From positions 1,178,001 through 1,242,000 of the forward strand of contig OZ251237.1 of the NCBI GenBank assembly GCA_965240325.2: a stretch of 64,000 nt of DNA, in the 5' to 3' direction. This document shows, piece by piece, positions 51,252 through 62,053 of the stretch. The position numbers were made by a program, and so were the translations under genes. Origin of the DNA: Rebecca billardiae RCC1528 (Eukaryota > Haptophyta). Every line of letters begins with the position of its first letter. The first letter of the stretch is position 1. A model generated the notes under the pieces. It was given only the letters and a program-made list of their open reading frames with translations, was not told the origin of the DNA and searched no databases.

Positions 51252-52643
51252 TCACATCTGCTCGATCATGCGCTCCACCAGCTTGAGCTGTGAGGGGTTG
51301 GACGCGTACGCAGCTTTGAGCTTGGTCACGGCGTGCTCGAACAGCTCGGCCGTCTGGCTCGCGCCGTCCTTCTCTCGCGTGCCCTTGCCCTTGGGCGCCG
51401 ACTGGCCGCTCAGGGAGGTGCCTGCGCTCATGGCGTGGCAGCACTGCGCGGCCGCAGCAGCGCACGCGCGCGAAGGACCAGTCAGCGGGGAGCGCGCACG
51501 AGCAGCTGGAGGGCCGCGCTGCGCACTCGCAGCGTGGCGCACGGCGCGGTGCGCACCATGAGTAGGCCGTACAGCGCGCGCGTGTTCCCGTGCGGGTTGA
51601 TGTTGAGCGAGTGCGCGAAGTACTTGCGTGCCGTCTTCACATCCGAGCCGCCGAGTGTGTAGAGCGTCTGCGACCGCCGGATGAGGCGCGCGCGCGCGAC
51701 AAGCGCCGCGGTGGCCGCGCGTGCGGCCGGCGTGGCATGCGAGCGCTGTCAAGGTGCGGCGCGCGGCGCGCGGCGGGCGCGCGCGGGCACGCGCACAGCA
51801 CGCGGCACGCCGCCGCCGCCCCGCGCGCCCGCCGCTCACCTCGGCGTACTTGCAGTGGAACAGCGCGTTCATCGGCGCGAGCAGCAGGATCTCCTCCCAG
51901 CAGAACGTCGCTTTCCTGTACTGCGCCTCCTGCGTGTACAGTTTCGTCAGCTCGAGCCACGCGTCGAGGTCGCCGGAGTAGGTGTCGAGGTACTCGACGA
52001 GCGCGGCAGCGGCGCCGGAGGTGTTGCCGCTCGACTGCATCACCGCCACGCGCCGCTTCATCACGTGCTGCGCGGCGCACGCGGCGGGTCCGTAGCTGGG
52101 CGTGAGCCACCCACGCAGCCAGCTCAGCGCACGTCCCCGCGGCTGTGGGCTCGCGGCGCGCGCACCGTGTTCGTGGGATCGTTGTCGATGATCGCGTCGT
52201 ATTTGACCAGGGCGTCCTTGAAGCTCCCGGCCGCCTCCGACATCATCGCCTCAAGGCAGCCCACGCGGTTCGACGACGGGAAGCGCGCGCGGAGCGCCTT
52301 CAGGCAGCGCTCGGCTGTGGGCATGTCCTTCAGATCGAGGGCGGCGGTGAAGACCTCCTCGTAAATGCTGTACACTGCGCGGCCGGAAGCGGCACCCCAT
52401 GCCCTCGCGTCGCGTGAGCCTCGCTCGTCGTCGCGTCGCGCGGCGCACACGCGTGCGCGCACTCGGGCGCATGCGCGCACATTCGATGGGTTTGAGGCCG
52501 GAGGCGTGCTTGCTCTCAAGGAGAGGCGCGCCAAAGCGCATGACCAAGTCCGGCCGCCGCTGCCGCTGCTTCCGCAGCTGCGAGATCGCCCGCAACGAGT
52601 GGCGCGCTCCCGCGAAGGCTTGGGACTCCAGCTCTTCCGCCAT
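51252..52643 (-). CDS. EMC2: ER membrane protein complex subunit 2 (TPR protein)
   Basis: Five exons on the minus strand: 52481..52643, 52166..52374, 51840..52067, 51557..51667, 51252..51443 (introns 106, 98, 172 and 113 bp; phases 1, 0, 0, 0). The product is 300 aa; human EMC2 has 297. Every join restores a family block: YSIYEEVFTAALDL, IDNDPTNT then HVMKRRVAVM, AALVEYLDTYSGDLDAWLEL, FHCKYAE then TLYTLGGSDVKTARKYFA, and ALYGLLM followed by the final VTKLKAAYASNP. EMC2 is the cytosolic TPR scaffold of the ER membrane complex, which inserts tail-anchored and multipass proteins. The start gives MAEELESQAF. Four of four introns were placed without any conflict of phase, so the model is strong even without transcripts. 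Confidence 0.93.
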
Positions 52644-52774
52644 CTTGCCGCGCGCCGCGATCCGATCGCGTGGGCGCCGCTGCGCCAGCCCTTGCACAGC
52701 AGCCCCCAAAAAGGAAAAGCACCGGGCGTGGAGAATTCACGAGTCACGACGCGGTAATTAGCAGCGCCATCACG
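52644..52774. promoter_or_regulatory. Shared divergent promoter region (131 bp)
   Basis: Separates the EMC2 (-) and DUF2214 (+) start codons. Both promoters must overlap here. Confidence 0.5.
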
Positions 52775-53518
52775 ATGTTGGCGGTGCTCGTGGTGCTCGC
52801 GCATGCGCTCGTGGTGCCGCAGCCCCGCGTGGGCGCACGCCTACAGCCGGCGCGCTTACATCCGCCCGCCCAAGCCACCCCCCTGGCGGAGGCGGCATTC
52901 GCTCCTGGTGCACTCGCGGCGCTGTGTCTGCTGAGCGCGGCGCCGGCAGAGGCTGCTGACGCATTGCCGACGGCAGTGGTGGCGTACGGGCACTACCTCG
53001 GCGTCGTGGGCGCGGGCGTGTGCCTCGGTGCGCAACGCGCGATCATTCGCCAGGACATGTCCAAGGAGGACACCGAGCTGCTCGCACTCGCCACGAACGC
53101 GTACTCGCTCGCGCTGGTCACCACTGTGGCATCGGGGTATGCGCGTGTGGTCGAGTACGGCAAAGGCTGGGAGTTCTACTCGCACGAGCCGATATTCTGG
53201 GTCAAGATGGCCCTGACTGGCGTGCTTCTCGGCGCATCCGCCTTCCCTGCGGTGACGGTGCTCAAGAGCGCCTCCTCTGGAAAGCCTCTCTCTCCCGCGC
53301 TCGTGAAGCGCATGACGAGCGTCATCAACGCAGAGCTCCTCGCCATCGTCTCCATCCCCTTCGCGGCGACGCTGATGGCGCGCGGCGTACTGTACGCGCA
53401 GTGGTTTCCGTGGCCAGCTGGCTTGGCACCCGCAGCGCTCGCCTTCGCCGGCCTCAGCTTTAAGTATTCAAAGGAGGCGCTGACATGGACTGATCCCCAG
53501 TCGATGCCCAACGAGTGA
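52775..53518 (+). CDS. Plastid DUF2214-family membrane protein
   Basis: Single exon, 247 aa. The N-terminus has two targeting parts: a hydrophobic signal sequence (MLAVLVVLAHALVVP) followed by an Arg/Pro-rich transit-like stretch, and then a second hydrophobic segment ending in AEAA that resembles a thylakoid signal. The mature part begins AVVAYGHYLGVVGAGVCLGAQ and continues with ALVTTVASGYARVVEYGKGWEFY, FWVKMALTGVLLGASAFP and two further hydrophobic segments. These blocks match DUF2214, a family of four-helix membrane proteins found in cyanobacteria and plastids with no assigned reaction. An endosymbiont-derived plastid membrane role is likely. The start ATG completes the signal sequence. 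Confidence 0.7.
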   Translation: MLAVLVVLAHALVVPQPRVGARLQPARLHPPAQATPLAEAAFAPGALAALCLLSAAPAEAADALPTAVVAYGHYLGVVGAGVCLGAQRAIIRQDMSKEDTELLALATNAYSLALVTTVASGYARVVEYGKGWEFYSHEPIFWVKMALTGVLLGASAFPAVTVLKSASSGKPLSPALVKRMTSVINAELLAIVSIPFAATLMARGVLYAQWFPWPAGLAPAALAFAGLSFKYSKEALTWTDPQSMPNE

Positions 53519-54406
53519 GATCGGCCTTCGGACGCCTCGACCCGCAGGCCGCACGGCCTCACTCAGAGCTCAGTCTCAGTCTTAGCACAGTTTTTGCGGG
53601 CGAGACTCGCCCGACGTTGGCTGACGTGTCCGTGACGGACCGTAGCAGGTACGGTAGTCGTACTCAGAGGCACTGAGTCTGAGCAGTGAGTACCGCGGTG
53701 AGCTAATTCAACCGACTGACTGTGTCTGTGATCTATCCGAGTAACTGTAACTGTAAGTCACGTCCGACTGAACTCGGTACTCTTAGAAGATAACTCTACT
53801 AATGACTAACTAAGTACTGGCCGTGTTACTAGTAGTAGTAGTCCCGCGACCGAACTCACAGCACTCACTGAGTCACACTGACACTGTCACACTGACTCAC
53901 AGACACAGTTAGTAGTTACGCCTTACACTATAACAATAATTCCGAGTACGAATGTCGTCACGGCCCCGGACCGCGTCCGGCGGCTGGCACTGAGTCAGAC
54001 GCCGCCCGAAACGGCCGCGTGACGCTGATGGGCCGCGCCGAGCCCTTGAAGTTCCATTTCACCCGTTTCACGGTTCAGTGCGAGAAGCCGCGTTTACCCC
54101 GCGGCGTTAAGTCGCCCTGCCGGCTCCGGCTCCACCGAGCGGCTTGCGCCGCGGCGCCACATGCGCAGCCGCGGCCGCTCCGCGGCCGGCGTCCGCTCAG
54201 GTCGTCCCATCCCGCAAGCGAGAAGTGATGCGAGCACGCCCGAGATGCATGGCGACCCCCCAGTGCGCATGCCCCAGCTCGGCCCTCCTCCCATGGCATC
54301 ACCCACCTCCGGTGAGTCCATGTCGTCGTAATCTAGCCCAAGCCCTTTGGCCCGATGCCCCGATGGCCTTTGCCCCCCTGTCCTTGGCTGTCTGAATCTG
54401 AATGCC
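53519..54406. other. Convergent spacer
   Basis: It is rich in short ACTGAGTCACTGACACTGTCAC-type motifs (about 53540-53920) that look like decayed short tandem sequence. No gene. Confidence 0.5.
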
Positions 54407-55598
54407 TCACCGCCCGGCGAGAACGCGGTGCTGGCCCTTGTGCGTGTCGTTCATGCGGATGAACTCATCCTGCGCGTCGCGCGTCACACACGCACGTGCG
54501 CGCGTGAGCGTGTCAGATGCACTCGTGCGCGCGCGCGCGCGCGCGGCCCGTGGCCGTGCGTGCCACCCCTCGCGCGGCCACGCCAAACGAGCGCCGTGCG
54601 GCCCACCTCAAGGTTGCCAAGGGCGAGCCATGACCAATCGAGCTTCGCGTCGAGCTGCTGGACTCGGTGCGTGGCGGCCACGTCGTCCTGCGTCACCGCA
54701 CAGACTGACTGCAGCTCCACGTTCAGCGAAGACGCGACTGAGGGCGGCGAGCTGCCTGACAGGATGCCCGCGCCCGCCACCGCTGGTCGCTTCGGTGGGG
54801 ATGCGAGCTGCGGCGGCGGCGGCGCGGGCGTGGTGGGCGTGGCGCCAACGGCCGAGGCGGTGGTGAGGCCCGAGGCGGTCGGCGAGCGCGCGCGAGGCGG
54901 CGAGTCAAGCCCCATGCCGTACGCCTCCAGCTGGCCCGTGGTGATCGAGAGCGGCTTTGTGCTCAGGGCCGGTGGCGGTGCGGTCGGCGCCGGCACATCG
55001 TGCGCAGGGCCAGCGGGCTCCTCGGAATCGAGGTCAGTGGTGATCGTGCCCTCTGCGGAGTTCAGGAGGACGGCCGTCTCGATGGGATCCTCGCCTCGTG
55101 GCGTGCCGTACCCCGCGTCCGTCTCGCTCGCCGTGCCGAGCAGGTAGTCCGCGAGCGCGTGGTGGGACTCTGCAACCAGCGCCGCCTCATCAGCCGTCAT
55201 ATCCATCCCGGCCGGCCCAGCGGCGATTGCCGCGCCCGAGTCAGCGCGCTGCCGCTTGGGTGGGGGGAGCTGCTCTTTGCGCGTCTTGCACGGGGTCAGT
55301 TGCAAGCACTTGCGCTTCGAGCACGCCTGCTTCTTGTGCCCTGCGCATCCGCACGCGTCGCACCGCCGCGCGGGTGCGATGTGTAAATGATCAGATGAGT
55401 GGGGAGGAGTGCGCCCTGGCGCCGGCGTGAGCGGCCGTCCGCCGCACCTGGACCACCGAACTTGGGCATATCGAGGCAGTTCATGCACTCCCCACAGTCA
55501 GACGATGTGCACATGCTGCAAGTGCCGCATCTAATCTGCCGATTTGCTTTGGGGTCCGCCTTCGCGCCGCTGGACTGCGCCTGCTCAGCTGACATCAT
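54407..55598 (-). CDS. CXXC-type zinc-finger protein (CpG-binding type)
   Basis: Three exons on the minus strand: 55448..55598, 54607..55340, 54407..54469 (introns 107 and 137 bp; phases 1 and 0), 315 aa. The CXXC domain spans residues 24-62: CGTCSMC-x4-CGECMNC, then MPKFGGPG, then HKKQAC-x4-C. The first splice join falls right after KFGGPG and restores the domain, with eight cysteines at 24, 27, 30, 35, 38, 41, 57 and 62. This domain, as in CFP1, MLL and DNMT1, binds unmethylated CpG and recruits chromatin factors. No methyltransferase, PHD or SET domain follows; the remainder is Ser/Pro/Ala-rich with a basic KRQR patch (nuclear signal type). Exon 3 codes only 20 residues, ending HRVLAGR. 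Upstream ATGs exist in frame; this one gives the shortest non-repetitive N-terminus. Confidence 0.82.
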
Positions 55599-56542
55599 CT
55601 CCAGCGAGAGGGTCGGCGCACGCCCAGGGCCCTGTGCACGGAGAGTGCGAATGGAGAGGCGGAAGCGAGTCAGCGCGCGAGCTGCCGCCGCCCCCTGCGC
55701 TCGCATGCGCCGGACGTGAGTGCGCGCACCTCGACCCCGAAAGTTGTCTCGCCGGCAGAGGGACTGCGAGATGACGAGAACCCTGTTTGCTCTGGTGCGC
55801 TCGGTCGTTCGCCACAGCCCTCGGTTTCCAGGCTGCACGTGGTGTTCGGCACTGCAACGCTGAATGTCCATTGGATGGTGATGTTTCGAGTGGGTACTCT
55901 AAGATCCTCCGCATCCAATCAGCTTGAGGCCGTGAACTAGGCGACTTCCTCGGCCGACCTGAGAAGTCTGGGACTGTAAATAGGGGCTTAGGCACCCAGC
56001 TGCTGCATTACCGCAACCCTCACAGAAAGGAGATGCGACATCTGACCCCAAGGCCGTACTGACTGGTAATTATAAGCCAGGCGGCGGACGTTCGCGCATG
56101 CAGGCCGTTGCAGATTCATCAACCCAGGACCTGCCAGGACATCACCGGGCCCTGTGATGGACCAATAGCCGCCGTCCGGACTCCTCCCCGCCCTGGCTTC
56201 TCATCAAGCAAAACGATGTTTAACCGTATGGGGGTATACGGTATATGTACAAAGGAACATCTATAAATACTCAAGTGCAAGTCGTAACGCCCCTGCAAAA
56301 AAAGGACGGCATGAAATGACGTTACGCCCGCGCCGCCCGATTATTCAACGACTAACGAGGCGGCAGCTCATGACGATCGGACGGAGTCGGATTGACGCCC
56401 AGCCGAGCCGGGGGCGCCCCGACCAGAGTCAGACGGAGTAACTCCGCGGGCTATGTCATGAACGTCATTTGAAACAATGAGCCCTGCGGAGTCTCAGCGC
56501 CCGCGTATGATCGGCGAACCGGCGAACGGCCTGACACCGGCG
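55599..56542. other. Spacer, no gene seen
   Basis: 5' region of the CXXC gene and 3' flank of the amino-acid transporter. It has an AT-rich part with TATACGGTATATGTAC near 56235. Nothing else was recognised; a further 5' exon of the CXXC gene cannot be excluded. Confidence 0.4.
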
Positions 56543-57925
56543 TCACCTCGATGTCTCAAAGAGGATAGCGTGGAGCGCCAGTGGGACGATCAGCACGCCG
56601 AGCAGCAGCATGCCTTGCGCAACGTACCGCTTGGCGTGTGGCTGCGGGTGCAGCCTCCAGTAGATCGCACCGGGCAGGATGTAACTCACCGACGTCGAGC
56701 CCGTCGCGCCCACCATCGCCATCACCTTGCCCAGGTCGCGCACGCAGAGCGCGACGAGCCACGAGCCGAGGACGAACGCGGCCGTGTACACCCAGTAGCG
56801 CGTCGAGAAGGGCGGCGGAGGCCCGCGCTGTGGCGGCGCGTGCGGCACCTCGCGCGCGCGCTTGTCGCCCTCCGAGATGAGCGTGTCGAAGGACGCGTCC
56901 ACCGCGCGGGCGGTCTCCGGCTGGATGCAGCCGCAGCGCAGGGCCACGGCCATGCACGGAGCGCGCAGCGCGCGCTCGGCGGAGCGCCACAGCGTGAGCG
57001 CGCACACGCGGCTTGGGTGGCACTGCAGCGGGTAGCTGAGCACGACGTTGACCGCGAGCCCGACGCGCGCGAGGAGGAAGAGCACAGAGTCGGTGGGGAA
57101 GGTGCGCAGGATGTCGGGCGCCACGCTGCTGCCGTACACGTGGTACCCGCACACCGCGACGGTCGCGTACAACGCGATGGCGATCCCGACCGCGCAGCCG
57201 ATCACGCCGTTGAGCCGCCCGCTCGTCGGCGTGTCGAGCTCGTTGACGACCGCGAAGAGGTTCTGCTGGCACGTGTACCCGAAGATGAAGATGGTGAGCA
57301 CGCGCACGACTCCCGCGCTCGGCCAGCCCGACACCTCGCCGTGGCACCCCTCCAGCGCGATCGGCTCCACCGCCCCTCTGCACGGCGGCAGCGGCGGCTG
57401 GAGCAGCAGTGTGTACAGCGCGAGCGCGGCCAGGTACGCGACGAGGCAGAGGGAGAGCGAGCTGGTGAAGCGCAGCATGTCGAGGCGCGAGACGCAGGCC
57501 AGCGGGCCGGCGATCGCGATCGCGATGCACACCCACAGCTGCCGGCTCTGCCACGCCGGCGGCGCGCCGAGCTCCTGCATGGCGGATGGCAGCATGTCTG
57601 CTGCGACGATCAAGTAGCTTGTCGCGACGCCAAAGCACTTGGTGGCGACGGCGAGGTCGATGAGGAAGGCGAAGCTCGGGATGCTCGCCATCGCGACGGT
57701 GTAGAACGACGCGGGCGTCTCGTCCGACGCGCCCACGGTGCGCGCGCTCTCCGCGAGCAGGTGCAGCGACGTCATGCAGCCGACCGCGCACGCGACGAGC
57801 ATGCCGACGCCGAGAGCAAAGCCGCACTGCACGAACGCGTACGGCAGGCCGAGAATACCCGCGCCGACAATGGTGTTGGCCAGGTTCGCGACGCAGCTCA
57901 GCGCCGTGGCTGACTGCCGCGGCAT
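56543..57925 (-). CDS. AAAP/SLC38-type amino-acid transporter
   Basis: Single exon, 460 aa, about eleven hydrophobic segments. The first carries the family hallmark NLANTIVGAGILGLPYAF; others include FLIDLAVATKCFGVATSYLI, FIFGYTCQQNLFAVVNEL and a C-terminal pair around SVSYILPGAIYW. This is the amino acid/auxin permease layout of vacuolar AVT and SLC38 carriers, which move neutral amino acids with H+ or Na+ across plasma or vacuolar membranes. The ATG gives MPRQSATALS; an in-frame TTG lies five codons upstream and is not a likely start. The loop after helix 8 is extended and acidic-basic. It lies 278 bp upstream of the stop of the next minus-strand gene, with no sign of co-transcription. Confidence 0.85.
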   Translation of the reverse strand: MPRQSATALSCVANLANTIVGAGILGLPYAFVQCGFALGVGMLVACAVGCMTSLHLLAESARTVGASDETPASFYTVAMASIPSFAFLIDLAVATKCFGVATSYLIVAADMLPSAMQELGAPPAWQSRQLWVCIAIAIAGPLACVSRLDMLRFTSSLSLCLVAYLAALALYTLLLQPPLPPCRGAVEPIALEGCHGEVSGWPSAGVVRVLTIFIFGYTCQQNLFAVVNELDTPTSGRLNGVIGCAVGIAIALYATVAVCGYHVYGSSVAPDILRTFPTDSVLFLLARVGLAVNVVLSYPLQCHPSRVCALTLWRSAERALRAPCMAVALRCGCIQPETARAVDASFDTLISEGDKRAREVPHAPPQRGPPPPFSTRYWVYTAAFVLGSWLVALCVRDLGKVMAMVGATGSTSVSYILPGAIYWRLHPQPHAKRYVAQGMLLLGVLIVPLALHAILFETSR

Positions 57926-58203
57926 GGTCGGCTCGCTCAAATGAGCGTTTGGTCACGACGTCGACATGCCTGTAGATTCCTCTTGACAACGGCCTTGGTG
58001 GCAGCGCTTCCCACGGGTGTGAGCCCCCCTTTATTTCTTTGGTGTGAGACTGCTTATGAGATGAGATTCATGAGAAGCTACGTATATCTTAAAACTGTAT
58101 CGGTGCGTGATCGATGCCACTGTCAGAATCTGCATCATCCATTCCGGATCTGCATGGCCATGGGTTGTGCTGCTGGGCCGCGCTAAGAACCTCCGGCGGA
58201 CCG

Positions 58204-60102
58204 TCAGAATCGGAGTTGGAGGGCGCGGTGGCGCCGCCGCCGGCGCCGTTCGGCGACGTCAAGCCGGCCCAGCAGCTGCGAGTAAGGCACGACGCGGAAC
58301 GGATCTCGCTCCATGAAGTAGGGGTCTGTGCTCACGCCTCGCGATGCCACGGGCGCCAGATCTAGCCCCGCGGCGTCAGTTGTCGTCGAGCTCGAGCTCT
58401 GCGCGCAGCCATCCCCCAGCGCACGGCGCGTACAGGCTGGCGGCGGGGGCGGCGGGGCTGGCGTGTCGAAGCACAGCCGGAGGAACGCGTCGAGCAACGG
58501 CGGGTGCACGTGCACGTTGTCGTCGGCGTTGCGCCGCAACTCCTCGGTGCGGTAGCGGCAGGCGCGGTGCCCCGCGAGGTGCGCGAGGTTGTAGTAGCAG
58601 AACGGGCCTGAGCGCGGCGGCACGAGCTCGAGCACGGTCGTACCCGCCCGCGCGAAGAGCAGCCACGTCAGCGCGGCGCCGTGCACGCCGACGAGCACGT
58701 CCGCGCCGCGCACCAGCTTGAGCTGCTCCACCACGCTCAGCTCGCCGAGATCGACCGCGCGCACGTGTGCCGCCGCCGCCGCCTCAGAGCCGTTCCGCCC
58801 GGGGGGCGTGCGCGTCTGCGCGCGTGGCGCCACGGCAGGCGGAGACCCCCCGCTCTGCCAGCCGCGAGATGGGTACTCGAACGCGTCCTGGATCGCCTCC
58901 GGGTTGAGAATGCGCCGGTAGCTCTTGGCGGTGCGCAGCAGCAGGAGCACGCGCGCCGGCCGAGGCGCGGGCGCGCCGGCAGGCGAGTCGGCTCGCGGCG
59001 TGACGGGCGTCGGCAGCTCGCCGTCCATGGGCAGGCCGAGCCCGCGCACGACCGCGTCGCGGAAGCCGGCCAGTAGCGACGACGGCGCGCAGCGCCGCGC
59101 CATCGGCTTGTGGAAGTCGCGCCACGTGATCGCGAGGTGGCGATACGGCACGAGCAGCTGCCCAAAGCACTCGGGCGTAGACGCGTGGCCAAGGGGAAGG
59201 ACGCGCTGGAAGAGGGCGCGGAGCAGGACGGTGGACAGGTCGGTGCGCCGCACCACGTCGTCGGTGACGAGTAGCGTCGCCGACGCCGGGTCGACCCCCG
59301 CCGCGAGCGTCGACAAGTACGCGCCCACGACGGCGCTCACCGCGTGGAAGACGTTCCTCTCGCCGTCGTGCGCGAACAGCACGTGCGTCGTCGGCGGCGG
59401 TGGCGGCGCGGCCGCGTCCTCCGCACGCGGCGAGGACGATCGGTTTGTGGGGCACGCTTGGGCGCTGGCGCTGCCGGCTGGCACCAGCAACCAGCCATGC
59501 CGCTGGTACATGTGCTTCGGGATCGTGAGCCGAGCCGCGAAGCGGCCGCACGGCGCATGCACCGAGACGCCGCGGCGGTTGCGCTGCCTCAGGCTGGCGC
59601 GCGGGATGCGCGCACCGTGCACGCTGATCACGCCCTCAGCGATCGGCGTCGCCTTCCGGCCCGACCGGCTCCATTGCACCGCGAGAATGCTCGCCCGCTC
59701 GCACAGCTCGACGCGCGCCGCGCGCAGCTGCTCGAGCAGAGCACCCGAGTTCAGAGAGCGGCAGTCCTGGCCCAGCGCTGGCGGCGAACGCAGCCCGCCC
59801 CGATGCGGCCGATGCCCGGTACTCGCGTCGACGCGGGCGTGCACTGCCGTCCGAGTGCTGTTCCGCGCCCAAACGCCGCTATCGGCGCCTCGCGGGGCTG
59901 CTGCACTCGGGCCGGTGGCACTGCCGTTTTCGGTGCCGGTCTCACCGTTCTCACCGTTTCGCAGATCCGCCGCGCGCGGCTCTGATGCGGCTGTGTCGAC
60001 GAGCGTCTCGGCATTGTGGTGGCGATCGTACATTACGAGCGCCATGAGAGTGAGGGCCGTGCCCAGACTGAAGCTCGCGCTCGCACGGGACCACGTCGTC
60101 AT
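58204..60102 (-). CDS. GT61-family glycosyltransferase, type II membrane protein
   Basis: Single exon, 632 aa. A short cytosolic N-terminus is followed by one hydrophobic anchor (about residues 11-25), then a low-complexity stem and a lumenal catalytic region. The strongest signature is VRGADVLVGVHGAALTWLLF followed by AGTTVLELVPP, the DUF563/GT61 block that binds the sugar nucleotide; FCYYNLAHLAGH and earlier ILNPEAIQDAFEYP fit the same family. GT61 enzymes include plant xylosyl- and arabinosyltransferases and animal EOGT, acting in the Golgi or ER on glycoproteins or polysaccharides. The donor sugar cannot be inferred. The start gives MTTWSRAS; the open frame upstream is Arg-rich and lacks an anchor. 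C-terminal RRRRRRH is an unusual basic tail. Confidence 0.8.
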   Translation of the reverse strand: MTTWSRASASFSLGTALTLMALVMYDRHHNAETLVDTAASEPRAADLRNGENGETGTENGSATGPSAAAPRGADSGVWARNSTRTAVHARVDASTGHRPHRGGLRSPPALGQDCRSLNSGALLEQLRAARVELCERASILAVQWSRSGRKATPIAEGVISVHGARIPRASLRQRNRRGVSVHAPCGRFAARLTIPKHMYQRHGWLLVPAGSASAQACPTNRSSSPRAEDAAAPPPPPTTHVLFAHDGERNVFHAVSAVVGAYLSTLAAGVDPASATLLVTDDVVRRTDLSTVLLRALFQRVLPLGHASTPECFGQLLVPYRHLAITWRDFHKPMARRCAPSSLLAGFRDAVVRGLGLPMDGELPTPVTPRADSPAGAPAPRPARVLLLLRTAKSYRRILNPEAIQDAFEYPSRGWQSGGSPPAVAPRAQTRTPPGRNGSEAAAAAHVRAVDLGELSVVEQLKLVRGADVLVGVHGAALTWLLFARAGTTVLELVPPRSGPFCYYNLAHLAGHRACRYRTEELRRNADDNVHVHPPLLDAFLRLCFDTPAPPPPPPACTRRALGDGCAQSSSSTTTDAAGLDLAPVASRGVSTDPYFMERDPFRVVPYSQLLGRLDVAERRRRRRHRALQLRF

Positions 60103-61490
60103 GCATGCGCCCTGAGTGTGAAGGCCTCCCCCCCTTTCATTCCTTTGATGCCGCCATCGTATTTCGTAGTATGGGGGTACCGTGACGGTATGTTTGACTC
60201 GCGTGAAGCCGGCATAGGTGGGTGCGGCCGCCCGGCGAAGCCGCACGAAGCCGGTGAAGCGGGCGCGCGGTGGCCACGGTCGCGGCGATCCGCGCAGTCT
60301 AGCGGGTGGCGAGGCGACAGTGGGCGCGTCCCAGTCGGTCGCCGACGTGCCGCGCCCTGCCGACCAGCCGCCTTGACGCAATGGCCCGCCGACCCCCGGC
60401 GTCCGCCTGGGCTACGTGCACGCGGCGATTTGAATGAGGCGCGCGCTGCCGGCTGGCAAGGAATTCGACGAGGGCGAGGACGAGGGTGATGAGGAATGGA
60501 TGGCCGTAGACACTGTGAGCGCTGGCCTCTCTGCTGACTCCAGAGCGCCGCACGCGCACACGTGCAAGCACCCGTCTGGCGCGCCTCCGCATGGCAGAAG
60601 GCGGATCGTCTGTGGTGAAGTGATCCGGAGATACCTGGCGTTGAGTCGCCCCCTTCGGCGGAGGCAAGTTGGCGAGGAGTGTGTGCCGACCCGTGCTTCG
60701 CCGCGGACCCGTCCGCGTGTGGCCCCGCGACGTGCGGTCTCGCTGCGCCCCCGCCCAGCACTGCTTGGTGCCTGGCTGCGGCGCAGGCGCAGGGCTACCT
60801 GGCCGCACGCTCGTCAGCAACAGGCTGACGCGGCGACCTGCGGCTCCAAATGGCAGCAGCGGCGGGGTGGTGGTGGAAGAGCGCCATGCCTTACATAGCC
60901 ACGGTGTGCGGTCGGCAGGTGCCATCGCCAGTGACCGCCGAGCGGCGACGGCTGAGCTGAGCTGCATGGCGACTGCGGAGCCCGCCGAGCGTCGAGCCGC
61001 GCGCCGCGCCCGGTCGCCCGAATCGGCGGAGGGCAATCGCCTGGACGGAGTCGGCAGCCTCAGGCCTGCTCGGTTGGTCCGCTCACCCCGCTGCCGCCAG
61101 CAAGGAGACTATGCGCTTAGGCTGGCGCACATGAGACAGTATACGTATGATCGTCGCCGTGCGGTGAATCTCTGGCTGCCCGCGCGCGCGGCGGTGCGCA
61201 TGCACGGTGGGCGGGCTGATCTGTGATCATCCGCCCGATGTTGCTCAATGGCGGCTGACCGTGGGGGTGACTGTGGAGCTGGGGGTGGGAGGTGGGGCAT
61301 GACGCTCTCCTACTCTTGCCGCAAGGTCCCTCGCGGTCGTCCCGCGCAGCGATTCCCGCACTCGCCCCTCGCCATCATCACGCGCCCTCAGCGGCGCGCC
61401 GCTGCGCGGCGGCGCGCCCAACCCAGCCGGGCGGGGCACGCGCTCGCGTTTGCTCCCACCTCGCCCTCGAGACGAGCGCGGGCGGCGGGG

Positions 61491-61580
61491 CTCCTCCTCC
61501 TCCTCCTCCTCCTCCTCCTCTTGCGCGCGCCGGCGCCGGCGGGGCGGCTCCTCCTCCTCCTCCTCCTCCTCCTCATCCTC
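61491..61580. repeat. Two (CTC)n tracts
   Basis: 61491-61520 and about 61548-61580, separated by a GCGCC-rich linker; polypyrimidine on the plus strand. Confidence 0.9.
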
Positions 61581-61804
61581 GCCGGCGCCGCGGCCGCCGG
61601 CAGCGGCGGCGCCGCTGGCGCCGCCGCCGGAGAGGGGCCGCCGAGGGCCAAGAGGGGCGGGAGGGGCGGCAAGGAGCCGCGGCCTGGAATGACCTGCGCG
61701 AGCACGGGTGTCGCCGATGGCGACGGCTGTCGCCGGCTGTCGCCGATGGCGACGGCGCCGGTGCGAATGGCAGCACGGACGGTCGCGGGCGCGTCGTCCA
61801 TGCT

Positions 61805-61867
61805 GGCTTCAGCGCGGCTTCAGCCCGCTTCAGCGGGCTTCAGCGGGCGTGAAGCCGCGCTGAAGCC
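61805..61867. repeat. 63-bp inverted repeat, 18-bp perfect arms
   Basis: GGCTTCAGCGCGGCTTCA and its reverse complement, enclosing further copies of a GCTTCAGC motif. Confidence 0.9.
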
Positions 61868-62019
61868 GCACTGCGCGTCGCTTCAACATTGTGCTGTATT
61901 GTTGCCCCAAACCGTATCTGGCTTCACCCTCTACTAGTAGTATATAGAACGTATACCGTATGGTACTGCGTAGAATGACCTGGAGACCGCAGGCTTCTGA
62001 GACAAACGCGTGAAGCGCG

Positions 62020-62053
62020 CTGCTTAGGAGGGGGGGGGGGGGCTCCTAAGCAG
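62020..62053. repeat. Hairpin with poly-G loop
   Basis: CTGCTTAGGAG, a run of about 12 G, then CTCCTAAGCAG (11-bp perfect stem). The G-run could form a quadruplex. Confidence 0.9.
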
